A DNA stretch of 64,000 nucleotides, from positions 6,131,501-6,195,500 of the forward strand of contig NZ_CP163518.1 of assembly GCF_041080625.1 (NCBI RefSeq). Direction: 5' to 3'. The position numbers and the translations under genes are program-made. Of the stretch, positions 16,959 to 26,511 are shown piece after piece. Below the pieces are notes generated by a model. The model was not told the origin of the DNA, searched no databases, and was given only the letters and a program-made list of their open reading frames with translations. This DNA comes from Streptomyces sp. CG1 (GTDB taxonomy: Bacteria; Actinomycetota; Actinomycetes; Streptomycetales; Streptomycetaceae). The first letter of the stretch is position 1. Each line of letters starts with the position of its first letter.

Positions 16959-18233
16959 GTGGCCCCAGACACAGCCGAGACCGACAGACCCCGTCAGAGC
17001 GGCGAGCCGCGCCTGCAGGTCGGCGCCCCCGCCGTCGTGCCCCCGCCGCGATCCCGGGCACGCCGACTGGTCCCGCGCTTCGTCGCGGCCGCCACCGCCC
17101 TGTGCGCGATCGTCGTCCTCGCCCAGGGCCACCTCGGGCTGCCCTTCGGGCGGATCGTCACGATCGAGGCCAAGATGGCCTCCAAAGCCGACTACTTCGA
17201 GGACCCGGAGGTCCAGCGGCTGCTGATCCGGCACGGCTTCCGGGTGCACATCACCCGCATAGGGTCCCGGGATATCGCCACCCAGAGCTACGACGGCTAC
17301 GACCTCGTCTTCCCGTCCGGGCAGCCCGCCGCCGACCTGATCACCAGGAAGCGCGCGGCCGAGGGGAACCCGACGACCACTTACCGCCCCTTCGTCAGCC
17401 CGATAGTGCTCGGCACCTACCGGGAGTACGCCGAGACGCTCCAGGACGCCGGGATCGCCACCCCGTTACCGGGCGCGCCGGCCGGGCAGCAGCCGCTCTA
17501 CTACGCGCTGAACATGGAGAAGTTCCTGCAGGCGACCGCCGACGGGGTCCGCTGGGACAGGCTGAACATCTCCCGGCACGGCCTGCACAACGGCAACAAG
17601 GTGCTCGCCCAGACCTCCGACATCTGCGAGGCCAACTCCGCCGGCACGTATCTGGGCCTCGTCTCCTACGTGTGGAACCACGACAACATCCCGCAGAGCC
17701 CGGCCGAGGCGACCCGCTTCGCCGAGCGGATCCGGCTCCTCCTCAACGACCAGGGCATGCCGTCCTCGGAGAAGAACGAGACGTATGTCTCCGCCGAGGG
17801 CAAGAGCATCGCTCCCATCGCGGTGATCTACGAGCACCAGTTCCTGGCCCACCAGATCGCCACCCAGGACGGCACCGGGCACATCGACAGCGAACGGGTG
17901 CTGCTCTACCCGTCGGCGCGGTTCGTCACCGAGCCCCAGCTCATCGCCCTGACCCCGGCCGGCGACCGGCTCGGCGCGCTGATCACGACGGATCCGGCCC
18001 TGCAGAAGCGGGCAATGGAGCTGGGCTTCCGGGTCCGGGACGCCCAGGGTGCCGAGGCCACCAGCGACGCGCTGACCCAGTTCCTGCGCGAGCGGCACAT
18101 CCAGGTGCCGGTCCTGTCGGCCGACGACACCAAAGCGGTGCTGCCCCGGCTCGACCTGCTGGAGCGGATGATCGAGAGCGTCGGCGACTGCGCCCCGGTC
18201 TCGCAGCCGGCGGCCGACGGGGACGCGCCATGA
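16959..18233 (+). CDS. membrane-anchored periplasmic-binding-like protein, TTA codon
   Basis: A 424-residue protein with a basic N-terminus, a single membrane anchor (about residues 33-53) and a large extracytoplasmic region that resembles the solute-binding-protein fold (strand-helix alternation, YDGYDLVFPSGQPAADLIT). GTG 16959 is preceded by GCAGGAGACACGG, a good ribosome site; upstream in-frame starts lack one. Codon 170 is TTA, so the operon may depend on bldA. The stop overlaps the start of the next gene (ATGA). No transporter permease or ATPase gene is adjacent, so the domain may sense rather than import. Confidence 0.7.
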   Translation: MAPDTAETDRPRQSGEPRLQVGAPAVVPPPRSRARRLVPRFVAAATALCAIVVLAQGHLGLPFGRIVTIEAKMASKADYFEDPEVQRLLIRHGFRVHITRIGSRDIATQSYDGYDLVFPSGQPAADLITRKRAAEGNPTTTYRPFVSPIVLGTYREYAETLQDAGIATPLPGAPAGQQPLYYALNMEKFLQATADGVRWDRLNISRHGLHNGNKVLAQTSDICEANSAGTYLGLVSYVWNHDNIPQSPAEATRFAERIRLLLNDQGMPSSEKNETYVSAEGKSIAPIAVIYEHQFLAHQIATQDGTGHIDSERVLLYPSARFVTEPQLIALTPAGDRLGALITTDPALQKRAMELGFRVRDAQGAEATSDALTQFLRERHIQVPVLSADDTKAVLPRLDLLERMIESVGDCAPVSQPAADGDAP

Positions 18234-19822
18234 CGGCCCGCACCCTTCCCCTGGCCCTGTGCCTGGTCCTGCTTGCCGCGCTGGTCTCCTGCTCGGGTGG
18301 CGGCGGTGGCCCGGACACCACCCTGCACGTCCTGGCCAGTGACGAACTCACCGACATGAAGCCGCTGTTGGACCAGCTCACGAAGGACACCGGGGTCCGC
18401 CTCGACATGGACTACGAGCCGACCAACGACGCCGGCGACACCCTGCTCACCGGCCGCCACTCCTACGACCTGGCCTGGCTCTCCTCAGACCGCTACTTCC
18501 GGCTGAAGGCCAAGAAGGCCGCCGCCCGGACCCGCCCGGCCACCATCGCGCAGAGCACCTCGATCATGCGCTCCCCGGTCGTCGTGGGCCTCACCCAGGA
18601 CGTGGCCCGGCAGCTGCGCTACAAGGCCCCCGGCGGCCGTCTCTCCTGGTCGGACATCGCCGACGCGGCCGCCACCGGCACCGTGCGCTTCGGCATGGCC
18701 GACCCCCGGCACAGCAACAGCGGCCTGGCTGCGCTCGTGGGTGTCGCCACCGCTGCGGCCGGCACCGGAAGCGCGCTGCGCCCCACGGACGTCAGCTGCG
18801 ACCGGCTGCGCGGCTTCCGCTCCGGGCAGACCCTGACCGCCGAGAGCTCCCACGCCCTGCTGGACGCCTTCGCCGGCCGTCCGGGCCGTACCAACGCCCT
18901 GATCACCTACGAGTCCGAACTGCTCACCCTGAACGCCTCCGGACGGCTGAAGCAGCCCCTTCAGATCGTCCACCCCGCCGACGGCATGGTCCTGTCCGAC
19001 TACCCGCTGCTGCTCCTCGACCCGGCCCGCCGCGCCGCCTACGACCGCGTGGTGGCCTGGCTCACCGGGACCGGTCACCAGCGGGACATCATGCGCCGGA
19101 CCCTGCGCCGCCCGGTCAGCACCGCCGTCCCCCGCGACCCCCGGCTCGCCGCCCCCCTGGACAACGCGCTGTACTTCCCGGACGACCCGGCCGTCCTCGA
19201 CCGGCTCCTCGCCGACTACGGCGACCCCCGGCGGCGCGTCGCCGACCAGGTGATCTTCCTGCTCGACTTCTCCACCTCGATGCGCGGTGCCCGTACGACC
19301 GCCCTGCGCGCCGCGTTCGCCTCGCTCAGCGGCGCGGACTCCTCCGCCACGGCCAAGTTCGTCCGCTTCTACCAGGGCGAGCGGCTCACCGTCGTCCGCT
19401 TCGGCGGCCGCCCGCTGGCCGAACGCACGGTCATCGTGCACGGCCCGGCCGACCTCACCGCCCTCACGGACTTCGTCGCCGACGGCGGCTACGACGGGGC
19501 GACGGCCGTCTGGACCGCCCTGGACCACGGCTACGACACCGCCGGGCAGGCCCTGCGCGTGGACCCGGGCCGCACGGTGTCCCTCGTGCTGATGACCGAC
19601 GGCGAGAACAACGCGGGCATCGACCGCGCCTCCTTCGCCGGCCGCTACCGGGCCCGCCCCGCCGACGTCCGCGCCGTGCACACCTACCCCGTCCACTTCG
19701 GCGAGGCCGACGCGGCCGAACTCCGTGCTGTCGCCGCGCTGACCGGCGGCCACATGGTCGACGCCGCCGCCCCCGACTCGTCCCTGTCCACCGCGTTCAA
19801 GGAGATCCGTGGCTGTTCTTGA
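18230..19822 (+). CDS. lipoprotein with solute-binding and von Willebrand A domains
   Basis: A 530-residue exported protein. A lipobox (AALVSC) follows a short signal; residues about 30-320 look like an extracellular solute-binding domain (TLHVLASDELTDMKPLL at its start); residues about 340-525 form a von Willebrand A domain with the metal-site motif DFSTSMRG and a later LVLMTDGENN strand. The fusion suggests ligand binding coupled to protein adhesion or assembly at the cell surface. It overlaps both neighbours, the next one by 14 bases, so the three products are probably made in fixed ratio. Confidence 0.82.
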   Translation: MTARTLPLALCLVLLAALVSCSGGGGGPDTTLHVLASDELTDMKPLLDQLTKDTGVRLDMDYEPTNDAGDTLLTGRHSYDLAWLSSDRYFRLKAKKAAARTRPATIAQSTSIMRSPVVVGLTQDVARQLRYKAPGGRLSWSDIADAAATGTVRFGMADPRHSNSGLAALVGVATAAAGTGSALRPTDVSCDRLRGFRSGQTLTAESSHALLDAFAGRPGRTNALITYESELLTLNASGRLKQPLQIVHPADGMVLSDYPLLLLDPARRAAYDRVVAWLTGTGHQRDIMRRTLRRPVSTAVPRDPRLAAPLDNALYFPDDPAVLDRLLADYGDPRRRVADQVIFLLDFSTSMRGARTTALRAAFASLSGADSSATAKFVRFYQGERLTVVRFGGRPLAERTVIVHGPADLTALTDFVADGGYDGATAVWTALDHGYDTAGQALRVDPGRTVSLVLMTDGENNAGIDRASFAGRYRARPADVRAVHTYPVHFGEADAAELRAVAALTGGHMVDAAAPDSSLSTAFKEIRGCS

Positions 19823-20588
19823 CGGCACCTGGTGGAGCGTCTGGTGGGGCGCGATGGTGTGGTGGCTGGCCGCCTTCGCCGGTCTGCTCGTGCTGGGCGC
19901 GCTGGCGCTGCGCCGTGGTCTCGGCCGGCTCGGCAGGCCGGCCGAGGATCCCAGCTACCAGCCCCTGTACCTCGACAACGACGCGGTCATGGGCCTGTAC
20001 AAGATGGGCAACTACAAGTCGGCGATGCGCAGGGAGGTCGAGGAGCGGCGGATGCGCAACGCCGGTTGCCTGGCGGCGATTCCCCTGCTGTCCCTGCTGT
20101 TCAAGGTGACGAGCGGCAGCAGCACCGAGGTGGTCGCCAAGTACGTGGAGAGCAGCGAGCCGATATCGGTGATCGGCCTGCTCCTGTCCGTCCTGCGCCG
20201 CAAGGACGCCCTGGTCGAGGTGGAGCTGGGACGGAACTCCGGGACCGTCACACCGAACCATGTGCTGAGCCGGAAGCTGGCCGGCTCCGGCGCGCCCGCC
20301 GGCACCGCCCGGGAGGTGGTGCTCACCGAGATCGGCGAGTTCGTCATGGTCACCGGCCGCTTCGAGGCCGTGGCCGCGCAGGGCGAGACGCTGGTGATGC
20401 GGGCCCCCTACGGGGACGGGCGGTCCGCCGCGCATCTGCGGGTCGTCATGCGCGGCGACGGGCTGCGCAGACCCGACCGGAAGCTGCCCGGCGGCCAGTT
20501 CCCGGCCCACTGCCTGGGCAAGGTGACGAGCTGGGACCCCGAGGCCCGCGAGAGCGTGCTGGAATACCCCATCGCGGTGTTCCTCTGA
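19809..20588 (+). CDS. membrane protein, third gene of the binding-protein/VWA operon
   Basis: A 259-residue protein with a Trp-rich first segment (WWSVWWGAMVWWLAAFAGLL) forming a membrane helix, a second hydrophobic stretch near residue 95 and again near 120, and a C-terminal globular part with no domain I recognise. The GTG start lies inside the end of the preceding gene. It may anchor or signal for the VWA lipoprotein; this is inference from the operon. The gene ends six bases before the stop of the convergent gene. Confidence 0.7.
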   Translation: MAVLDGTWWSVWWGAMVWWLAAFAGLLVLGALALRRGLGRLGRPAEDPSYQPLYLDNDAVMGLYKMGNYKSAMRREVEERRMRNAGCLAAIPLLSLLFKVTSGSSTEVVAKYVESSEPISVIGLLLSVLRRKDALVEVELGRNSGTVTPNHVLSRKLAGSGAPAGTAREVVLTEIGEFVMVTGRFEAVAAQGETLVMRAPYGDGRSAAHLRVVMRGDGLRRPDRKLPGGQFPAHCLGKVTSWDPEARESVLEYPIAVFL

Positions 20589-20594
20589 GCCGGG

Positions 20595-20930
20595 TCAGTC
20601 GCCCTTGGGATCGTCCGTGTCGCGGGAGTTGTCGCGCGAATTGGTGTCCAGGGACTTGAGGAACTCGGGGTTGTCGTCGGGGGCGACCCAGCGCGCGGGC
20701 GCGTCCCGGTGCGGTTCCGACGCGCCGGAGCCGCCCGCGGCGGCCTGCCGCGCCCGGCCGGTGATCAGCCAGGCGACCGGGCCGACCAGCACCTCGCCGA
20801 AGAGCAGGATGATGACCACCCACGCCAGCTTCGGCAGATGCCGCACCTCTTCGTCAGGGGTGTTCAGACAGTCCACGAAGGCGTAGATCCACAGGGCCAG
20901 GACCAACAGAAACGGCAGATACCTGAGCAT
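20595..20930 (-). CDS. PLDc_N-type small membrane protein
   Basis: A 111-residue protein with two membrane helices (MLRYLPFLLVLALWIYAFVDC and KLAWVVIILLFGEVLVGPVAWL) and a charged tail. The DCLNTPDEEVRHLPKLAWV pattern between them is that of the phospholipase D N-terminal-like (PLDc_N) domain common in actinobacteria. No catalytic domain follows. The gene is divergent from the menaquinone gene cluster. Confidence 0.8.
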   Translation of the reverse strand: MLRYLPFLLVLALWIYAFVDCLNTPDEEVRHLPKLAWVVIILLFGEVLVGPVAWLITGRARQAAAGGSGASEPHRDAPARWVAPDDNPEFLKSLDTNSRDNSRDTDDPKGD

Positions 20931-21033
20931 GGCGTGCGATCCCCCGACAAGTGAGACGGCCTCGGTGACCGAGCCAGACTAGCGGCGGCGGCACTTTCCA
21001 GGGGTGGGCGCCGGGACAAAGCGGGCCGTCGGC

Positions 21034-21046
21034 GATACTTGACGGC
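21034..21046 (+). promoter_or_regulatory. candidate -10 box giving a near-leaderless transcript
   Basis: GATACT lies seven bases before the ATG of the decarboxylase gene, and no ribosome site is visible, as expected for a leaderless mRNA. The -35 region is weak. Confidence 0.4.
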
Positions 21047-22498
21047 ATGGCTTACGACGATCTTCGCTCCCTGCTGCGGGCGCTGGAGCGCGAGGGCGAC
21101 CTCAAGCGCATCAAGGCCGAGGTCGACCCCTACCTGGAAGTCGGGGAGATCGTCGACCGGGTGCAGAAGTCCGGCGGCCCGGCGCTGCTCTTCGAGAACG
21201 TGAAGGGCTCGGCGATGCCCCTCGCGATGAACGTCTTCGGCACCGACCGCCGCTTGCTGAAGGCGCTGGGCCTGAAGTCGTACGGCGAGATCTCCGAGAA
21301 GATCGGCGGCCTGCTGCGACCCGAGCTGCCGCACGGCTTCGTCGGCGTGCGCGAGGCCTTCGGCAAGCTCGGCGCGATGACCCACGTACCGCCGAAGAAG
21401 ATCAAGGAAGCCCCGGTGCAGGAGGTCGTGCTGCACGGCGACGAGGTCGACCTGGACCGGCTCCCGGCGCTGTTCACCTGGCCACAGGACGGCGGCTCCT
21501 TCTTCAATCTGGGGCTCACGCACACCAAGGACCCCGAGACCGGCATCCGCAACCTCGGCCTGTACCGCCTCCAGCGCCACGACAGGCGCACGATCGGTAT
21601 GCACTGGCAGATCCACAAGGACAGCCGGAACCACTACCAGGTGGCGGCCCGGCGCGGAGAGCGCCTCCCGGTCGCCATCGCCTTCGGCTGCCCGCCGGCC
21701 GTGACGTACGCCTCCACCGCCCCGCTCCCCGGTGACATCGACGAGTACCTGTTCGCCGGGTTCATCGCGGGCAAGCGGATCGAGATGGTCGACTGCAAGA
21801 CGGTCCCGCTGCAGGTCCCGGCGAACGCCGAGGTCGTCCTGGAGGGCTGGCTGGAGCCGGGCGAGATGCTGCCCGAGGGCCCCTTCGGCGACCACACCGG
21901 CTTCTACACCCCGCAGGAGCCGTTCCCCGCGCTGAAGATCGACTGCGTGACGATGCGCAAGCGCCCGCTGCTCCAGTCGATCGTCGTGGGCAGGCCGCCC
22001 ACGGAGGACGGCCCGCTGGGGAGGGCGACGGAGCGCTTCTTCCTGCCGTTGCTGAAGATCATCGTCCCGGACATCGTGGACTACCACCTGCCCGAGGCCG
22101 GCGGCTTCCACAACTGCGCGATCGTCTCGATCGACAAGAAGTACCCGAAGCACGCGCAGAAGGTGATGCACGCGATCTGGGGGGCGCACATGATGTCCCT
22201 GACCAAGCTGATCGTGGTCGTGGACGCCGACTGCGACGTGCACGATCTGCACGAGGTCGCCTGGCGGGCCCTCGGCAACACCGACTACGCCCGCGACCTC
22301 ACGGTCGCGGAAGGCCCCGTCGACCACCTCGACCACGCCTCCTACCAGCAGTTCTGGGGCGGCAAGGCGGGCATCGACGCCACGAAGAAGTGGCCGGAGG
22401 AGGGCTACACCCGGGACGGCGGCTGGCCGGACATGGTCCTGCCGGACCCGGATACGGCGGCGAAGGTCGACCGCCGCTGGAAGGAGTACGGCCTGTGA
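21047..22498 (+). CDS. menaquinone biosynthesis decarboxylase, UbiD family
   Basis: A 483-residue UbiD-type decarboxylase that uses prenylated FMN. The start MAYDDLRSLLRALEREGDLKRI, the VPEIV-like ENVKGSAMPLAMNVFG region and the GPFGDHTGFYTPQEPFP block with catalytic acidic residues are family features, and the length is normal. It is the first gene of a cluster with MqnP, UbiX and MqnE, so it probably acts late in the futalosine menaquinone pathway on a naphthoate-type intermediate. The next gene starts inside its stop codon (GTGA). Confidence 0.92.
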   Translation: MAYDDLRSLLRALEREGDLKRIKAEVDPYLEVGEIVDRVQKSGGPALLFENVKGSAMPLAMNVFGTDRRLLKALGLKSYGEISEKIGGLLRPELPHGFVGVREAFGKLGAMTHVPPKKIKEAPVQEVVLHGDEVDLDRLPALFTWPQDGGSFFNLGLTHTKDPETGIRNLGLYRLQRHDRRTIGMHWQIHKDSRNHYQVAARRGERLPVAIAFGCPPAVTYASTAPLPGDIDEYLFAGFIAGKRIEMVDCKTVPLQVPANAEVVLEGWLEPGEMLPEGPFGDHTGFYTPQEPFPALKIDCVTMRKRPLLQSIVVGRPPTEDGPLGRATERFFLPLLKIIVPDIVDYHLPEAGGFHNCAIVSIDKKYPKHAQKVMHAIWGAHMMSLTKLIVVVDADCDVHDLHEVAWRALGNTDYARDLTVAEGPVDHLDHASYQQFWGGKAGIDATKKWPEEGYTRDGGWPDMVLPDPDTAAKVDRRWKEYGL

Positions 22499-23397
22499 GC
22501 AGCGCCTCCGCCGCGATCCCCCAGCCGGGACGCACCAAAGCCTTCCTGCGCCTGGTGATGATCGAGCACTCGATCTTCGCGCTGCCCTTCGCGTACATCG
22601 CCTCCCTGACGGCGATGTACGAGTGGGACAAGAACATCCACTGGGGCCGGCTGCTGCTGGTCACCATCTGCATGGTCGGGCTGCGTACGTTCGCGATGGC
22701 GGTCAACCGGATCATCGACCGCGAGATCGACGCCCGGAACCCGCGTACGGCGCACCGGGAACTGGTGACCGGCGCGATGTCGGTGCGACACGCCTGGACG
22801 GGCGCCCTGGTCGCCCTGGTGATCTTCCTGGGCGCGGCGGCCCTGCTGAACCCCCTGTGCCTGGCGCTGGCCCCGGTGGCCGTGATCCCGATGGTGATCT
22901 ACCCCTACGGCAAACGGTTCACGAACTTCCCGCAGGCCATCCTCGGCCTCGCCCAGGCGATGGGCCCGATCGGCGGCTGGCTCGCGATCTCCGGCTCCTG
23001 GTCCTGGGACGCGGTGATCCTGGGACTCGCCGTCGGCATCTGGATCGGCGGCTTCGACCTGATCTACGCCTGCCAGGACGTGGAGACCGACCGAGAGATC
23101 GGCGTCATGTCGGTCCCGGCCCGCTTCGGCATCCCGGCCTCGATCTGGGGCGCGCGGGCCTGCCACACCCTCACCACGGCCCTGTTCGTCTGGTACGGCG
23201 TGGCCACCCACGCCGGCGCGTTCTTCTGGCTGGGCCTGCTGATCGTCGCGGGTGCCTTCCTCTACGAACACCGCATCGTCCGCCCCCACGATCTGTCGCG
23301 CCTCAACCGCGCCTTCTTCTCGGTCAACGGATTCATCGGCATTGCCCTGTTCGTGTGTGCTCTGCTGGACCTCCTGGTTCGGGGTCTGAGCCCCTGA
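22495..23397 (+). CDS. mqnP: menaquinone biosynthesis prenyltransferase MqnP
   Basis: A 300-residue UbiA-superfamily membrane prenyltransferase with about eight to nine hydrophobic helices. The two Asp-rich prenyl-diphosphate motifs are visible as NRIIDREIDARNPRTAHRE near residue 75 and YACQDVETDREIG near residue 190. By context it prenylates the dihydroxynaphthoate of the futalosine pathway. It is translationally coupled to the decarboxylase gene before it; ubiX starts 55 bases later. Confidence 0.92.
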   Translation: MSSASAAIPQPGRTKAFLRLVMIEHSIFALPFAYIASLTAMYEWDKNIHWGRLLLVTICMVGLRTFAMAVNRIIDREIDARNPRTAHRELVTGAMSVRHAWTGALVALVIFLGAAALLNPLCLALAPVAVIPMVIYPYGKRFTNFPQAILGLAQAMGPIGGWLAISGSWSWDAVILGLAVGIWIGGFDLIYACQDVETDREIGVMSVPARFGIPASIWGARACHTLTTALFVWYGVATHAGAFFWLGLLIVAGAFLYEHRIVRPHDLSRLNRAFFSVNGFIGIALFVCALLDLLVRGLSP

Positions 23398-23452
23398 GGC
23401 GCTGTGGACCACCCGGCCTGAACAGCCCCCGACCCACCGGTACGCTCAAGGT

Positions 23453-24124
23453 GTGAACGCAGGAGAAACGCAGCGCATGCCTTGGATCGTGGGGGTGTCC
23501 GGTGCTTCCGGGACGCCGTATGCGGCGGCCGTGCTGAGGGCTCTGCTGGACGCGGGGGAGACGGTCGACCTGGTGGTCAGCCGGGCCTCGCGGCTGACGC
23601 TGCTGGACGAGACGGGTATCTCGTTCCGCGACGCCCACTGGCAGGACGACCTGCGGGAATGGCTGGCCAGGGGAGCCGACGGCAAGCCCGGGATCTTCGA
23701 CGTGGACCTCGGCGGGGTGCGGTACTGGAGCGCTGGCGACCTCGCGGCCGGGCCGTCCTCGGGGTCGTATCCGGCGAAGGGGATGCTCATCGTGCCCGCC
23801 TCCACCGCCTGCGTGGCCGGTGTGGCGCTCGGGCTGTCCAAGGATCTGCTGCAGCGCACGGCGAGTGTCACCCTGAAGGAGCGCCGGCCGCTCGTCGTGG
23901 CCGTACGGGAGACTCCCCTGAACGGCCAGACGCTGCGTCATCTCGTCGCGCTGGACGACGCCGGTGCCGCCGTCGTACCGGCCTCGCCCGCCTTCTACGC
24001 GGGCGCCACCCATATCCAGGACCTGGTGGACTTCGTCGCCGGGCGGGTGCTGGACGCGGCGGGCGTCGAGCACGGCCTGTACCGGCGCTGGCGGGGCGAG
24101 CTGGGCAGCGGATCGGCCGACTAG
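23453..24124 (+). CDS. ubiX: flavin prenyltransferase UbiX
   Basis: A 223-residue flavoprotein of the UbiX/PAD1 type. It makes prenylated FMN, the cofactor of the UbiD-family decarboxylase two genes upstream. The N-terminal WIVGVSGASGTPYAAAVLR nucleotide-binding motif, PASTACVAGVALGLSKDLLQRTA and KERRPLVVAVRETPLN segments are characteristic. GTG 23453 is used here with AAGG before it; ATG 23477 with GGAGA farther upstream is a plausible alternative and would remove eight residues. Confidence 0.92.
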   Translation: MNAGETQRMPWIVGVSGASGTPYAAAVLRALLDAGETVDLVVSRASRLTLLDETGISFRDAHWQDDLREWLARGADGKPGIFDVDLGGVRYWSAGDLAAGPSSGSYPAKGMLIVPASTACVAGVALGLSKDLLQRTASVTLKERRPLVVAVRETPLNGQTLRHLVALDDAGAAVVPASPAFYAGATHIQDLVDFVAGRVLDAAGVEHGLYRRWRGELGSGSAD

Positions 24125-24184
24125 CAGGGCACAGCGCAGTACCTCTCATCACTCCGGAACTCTTCAGCGGAAGGCTTCGATCGC

Positions 24185-24640
24185 ATGGACGCGGTGGACA
24201 GGCAGCTCATCCAGGCCCTGAGGGAGAACGGCCGGGCCTCGTACGCGGAGCTGGGGCGCCTCGTCGGCCTGTCGGGCCCCAGCGTCACCGACCGCATCAA
24301 CCGGCTGGAGGCGGCCGGTGTCATCACCGGCTATCGCGCGACGGTGAACGCCGCCTCGCTCGGCCTCGGCGTCACCGCGCTGATCGGTATCTCGCTCTCC
24401 GACGCCGCCGACCACGAGGACGTCGCCCAGCGGCTGCGGGACCTGCCGGAGATCGAGGACTGCTGGTTCATCGCCGGCGACGACTCCTACATGCTCAAGG
24501 CGCGGGCGGCGGACGTGGACGGGCTGGAGCGGATCATCCGGCGGCTGTCCGGCACCAAGGGCGTCTCCCGGACCCGCACCACCATCGTGCTGTCCACGAA
24601 GTGGGAGAACCGGGTCGGAGAGCTGCCCGAAGAGGTCTGA
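24185..24640 (+). CDS. Lrp/AsnC family transcriptional regulator
   Basis: A 151-residue regulator with an N-terminal helix-turn-helix (MDAVDRQLIQALRENGRASYAELGRLVGLS) and a C-terminal RAM ligand/oligomerisation domain. It lies between ubiX and mqnE on the same strand and has a GGAAGG ribosome site. It may respond to an amino acid or aromatic metabolite, and its position suggests control of the menaquinone genes, which the sequence alone does not prove. Confidence 0.9.
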   Translation: MDAVDRQLIQALRENGRASYAELGRLVGLSGPSVTDRINRLEAAGVITGYRATVNAASLGLGVTALIGISLSDAADHEDVAQRLRDLPEIEDCWFIAGDDSYMLKARAADVDGLERIIRRLSGTKGVSRTRTTIVLSTKWENRVGELPEEV

Positions 24641-24686
24641 GTACATAGGCGTACGGTTGGGTCGGGTTTCGTAGAAAGGTGTTGGC

Positions 24687-25850
24687 ATGGACGTCGGGCT
24701 CAAGCGCGAGCTGGAGGAGAAGGTCCGCTCCGGGGAGCGGCTGACCCGCGAGGACGGCATCGCGCTGTACGAGTCGGACGACCTGGCGTGGCTCGGCGGC
24801 CTCGCGCACGAGGTGCGGACCCGCAAGAACGGTGACGTCGTGCACTTCAACGTCAACCGGCACCTGAACATGACCAACGTGTGCACGGCCTCCTGTGCCT
24901 ACTGCTCCTTCCAGCGCAAGCCGGGCGAGAAGGACGCGTACACGATGCGCATCGAGGAGGCCGTCAAGCTCGCCAAGGCGATGGAGTCGGAGAACCTCAC
25001 CGAGCTGCACATCGTCAACGGCCTGCACCCGAACCTGCCGTGGCGGTACTACCCGCGCTCCCTGCGCGAGCTGAAGGCCGCCCTCCCGAACGTTTCGCTG
25101 AAGGCGTTCACCGCCACCGAGATCCACCACTTCGAGACGATCAGCGGCCTGTCGGCGTCCGAGATCCTGGACGAACTGATCGACGCGGGCCTGGAGTCGC
25201 TCACCGGCGGTGGCGCGGAGATCTTCGACTGGGAGGTCCGGCAGCACATCGTGGACCACCGGACCCACTGGGAGGACTGGTCCCGCATCCACCGCCTGGC
25301 GCACGAGAAGGGGCTCAAGACCCCCTGCACGATGCTCTACGGCCACATCGAGGAGCCCCGCCACCGGGTCGACCACGTCCTGCGCCTCCGTGAACTCCAG
25401 GATGAGACGAACGGCTTCCAGGTCTTCATCCCGCTGCGCTACCAGCACGACTTCGTGGACATGAAGGACGGCAAGGTACGCAACACGCTCCAGGCCCGCA
25501 CCCAGATGGCGACCGGCGCGGAGGCCCTGAAGACGTTCGCGGTCTCCCGGCTCCTGTTCGACAACGTCCCCCACGTGAAGGTCTTCTGGGTGATGCACGG
25601 CGTGCAGACCGCCCAGCTGGCCCTCCAGCACGGCGCGGACGACATGGACGGCTCGGTCGTCGAGTACAAGATCACGCACGACGCGGACAACTACGGCACG
25701 CCGAACAAGCTGACCCGCGAGGACCTGCTGGACCTGATCCGCGACGCGGGCTTCCGCCCGGTGGAGCGCAACACCCGCTACGAGATCATCCGCGAGTACG
25801 ACGGCGCCGACCCGGCACGCAGGGACTCGCCGCAGCCGATGCGGGTGTGA
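24687..25850 (+). CDS. mqnE: aminofutalosine synthase MqnE (radical SAM)
   Basis: A 387-residue radical SAM enzyme. The 4Fe-4S cysteines are in CTASCAYC at residues 66, 70 and 73, followed by SFQRKPGEKDAYTM. The NGLHPNLPWRYYPRSLRELK and LTGGGAEIFDWEVR blocks are typical of MqnE, with the length matching. It joins the 5-deoxyadenosyl group to the enol-ether product of MqnA to give aminofutalosine. The start has AGAAAGGTGTT upstream. It is grouped with the late pathway genes here, while mqnA lies 18 kb away. Confidence 0.94.
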   Translation: MDVGLKRELEEKVRSGERLTREDGIALYESDDLAWLGGLAHEVRTRKNGDVVHFNVNRHLNMTNVCTASCAYCSFQRKPGEKDAYTMRIEEAVKLAKAMESENLTELHIVNGLHPNLPWRYYPRSLRELKAALPNVSLKAFTATEIHHFETISGLSASEILDELIDAGLESLTGGGAEIFDWEVRQHIVDHRTHWEDWSRIHRLAHEKGLKTPCTMLYGHIEEPRHRVDHVLRLRELQDETNGFQVFIPLRYQHDFVDMKDGKVRNTLQARTQMATGAEALKTFAVSRLLFDNVPHVKVFWVMHGVQTAQLALQHGADDMDGSVVEYKITHDADNYGTPNKLTREDLLDLIRDAGFRPVERNTRYEIIREYDGADPARRDSPQPMRV

Positions 25851-25911
25851 TCCCTCACTGATTCCTCACGGGAGGGGGAGGGGCGTGCGGCGTAATAGAT
25901 ACCATGTCGCC

Positions 25912-26436
25912 ATGCCCCTTACCTTCACCCTCGATCCCGTCATAACCCCGGCCCTGCGCGACGGCATCCTCGACCTGTGGACGGACGTCTCCAACACGGG
26001 CGGCGCCGTGGGCTTCGTACCGCCGGTGGGCCGGGAGGACGTCCGCCCGGAGCTGGTGGCGCACTTCGTGGCCATGGCCGAGGGCCGGCACCGGCTGCTC
26101 GTCGGGTGCGACGAGACGGGCGCGCCGACCGCGACCGCCTTCTTCGCCTGCAACACGCACCGGCTGCAGAAGCACTGGGTGTGGCTGTACACGGTGATGG
26201 TCCACCCCCGGCACCAGGGCAAGGGATACGGCCGCGACCTGCTGGCGGCCGCCGAGGACGCCGCCCGCACCTTCGACGGCATCGAGGCGATCCGGCTGAC
26301 CTGCCGGGGCGGCACCGGCCTGGAGCGGTTCTACGGATCCTGCGGCTACAAGGAGGTCGGCCGGATCCCCGCCGCCATCCGGGTCGCGCCCGGTGACGAC
26401 CGGGATGACGTGATCATGCTGCGGCCGCTCGCTTGA
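25912..26436 (+). CDS. GNAT family N-acetyltransferase
   Basis: A 174-residue acetyltransferase. The acetyl-CoA-binding motif A appears as VMVHPRHQGKGYGRDLLAAAE near residue 95, followed by the C-terminal GLERFYGSCGYKEVGRIP segment. The substrate is unknown. ATG 25912 starts right at the conserved MPLTFTLDP block, with a TAGATA box about 15 bases upstream consistent with a short leader; an in-frame GTG at 25885 behind GGAGGGG is an alternative. Confidence 0.82.
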   Translation: MPLTFTLDPVITPALRDGILDLWTDVSNTGGAVGFVPPVGREDVRPELVAHFVAMAEGRHRLLVGCDETGAPTATAFFACNTHRLQKHWVWLYTVMVHPRHQGKGYGRDLLAAAEDAARTFDGIEAIRLTCRGGTGLERFYGSCGYKEVGRIPAAIRVAPGDDRDDVIMLRPLA

Positions 26437-26511
26437 CCCCCCTGCAAGATCCTCTCCTCGGCGTGCTTCACTGGACGATGACCCTATTTGGAATCGGACG
26501 AGTGGATTGAG

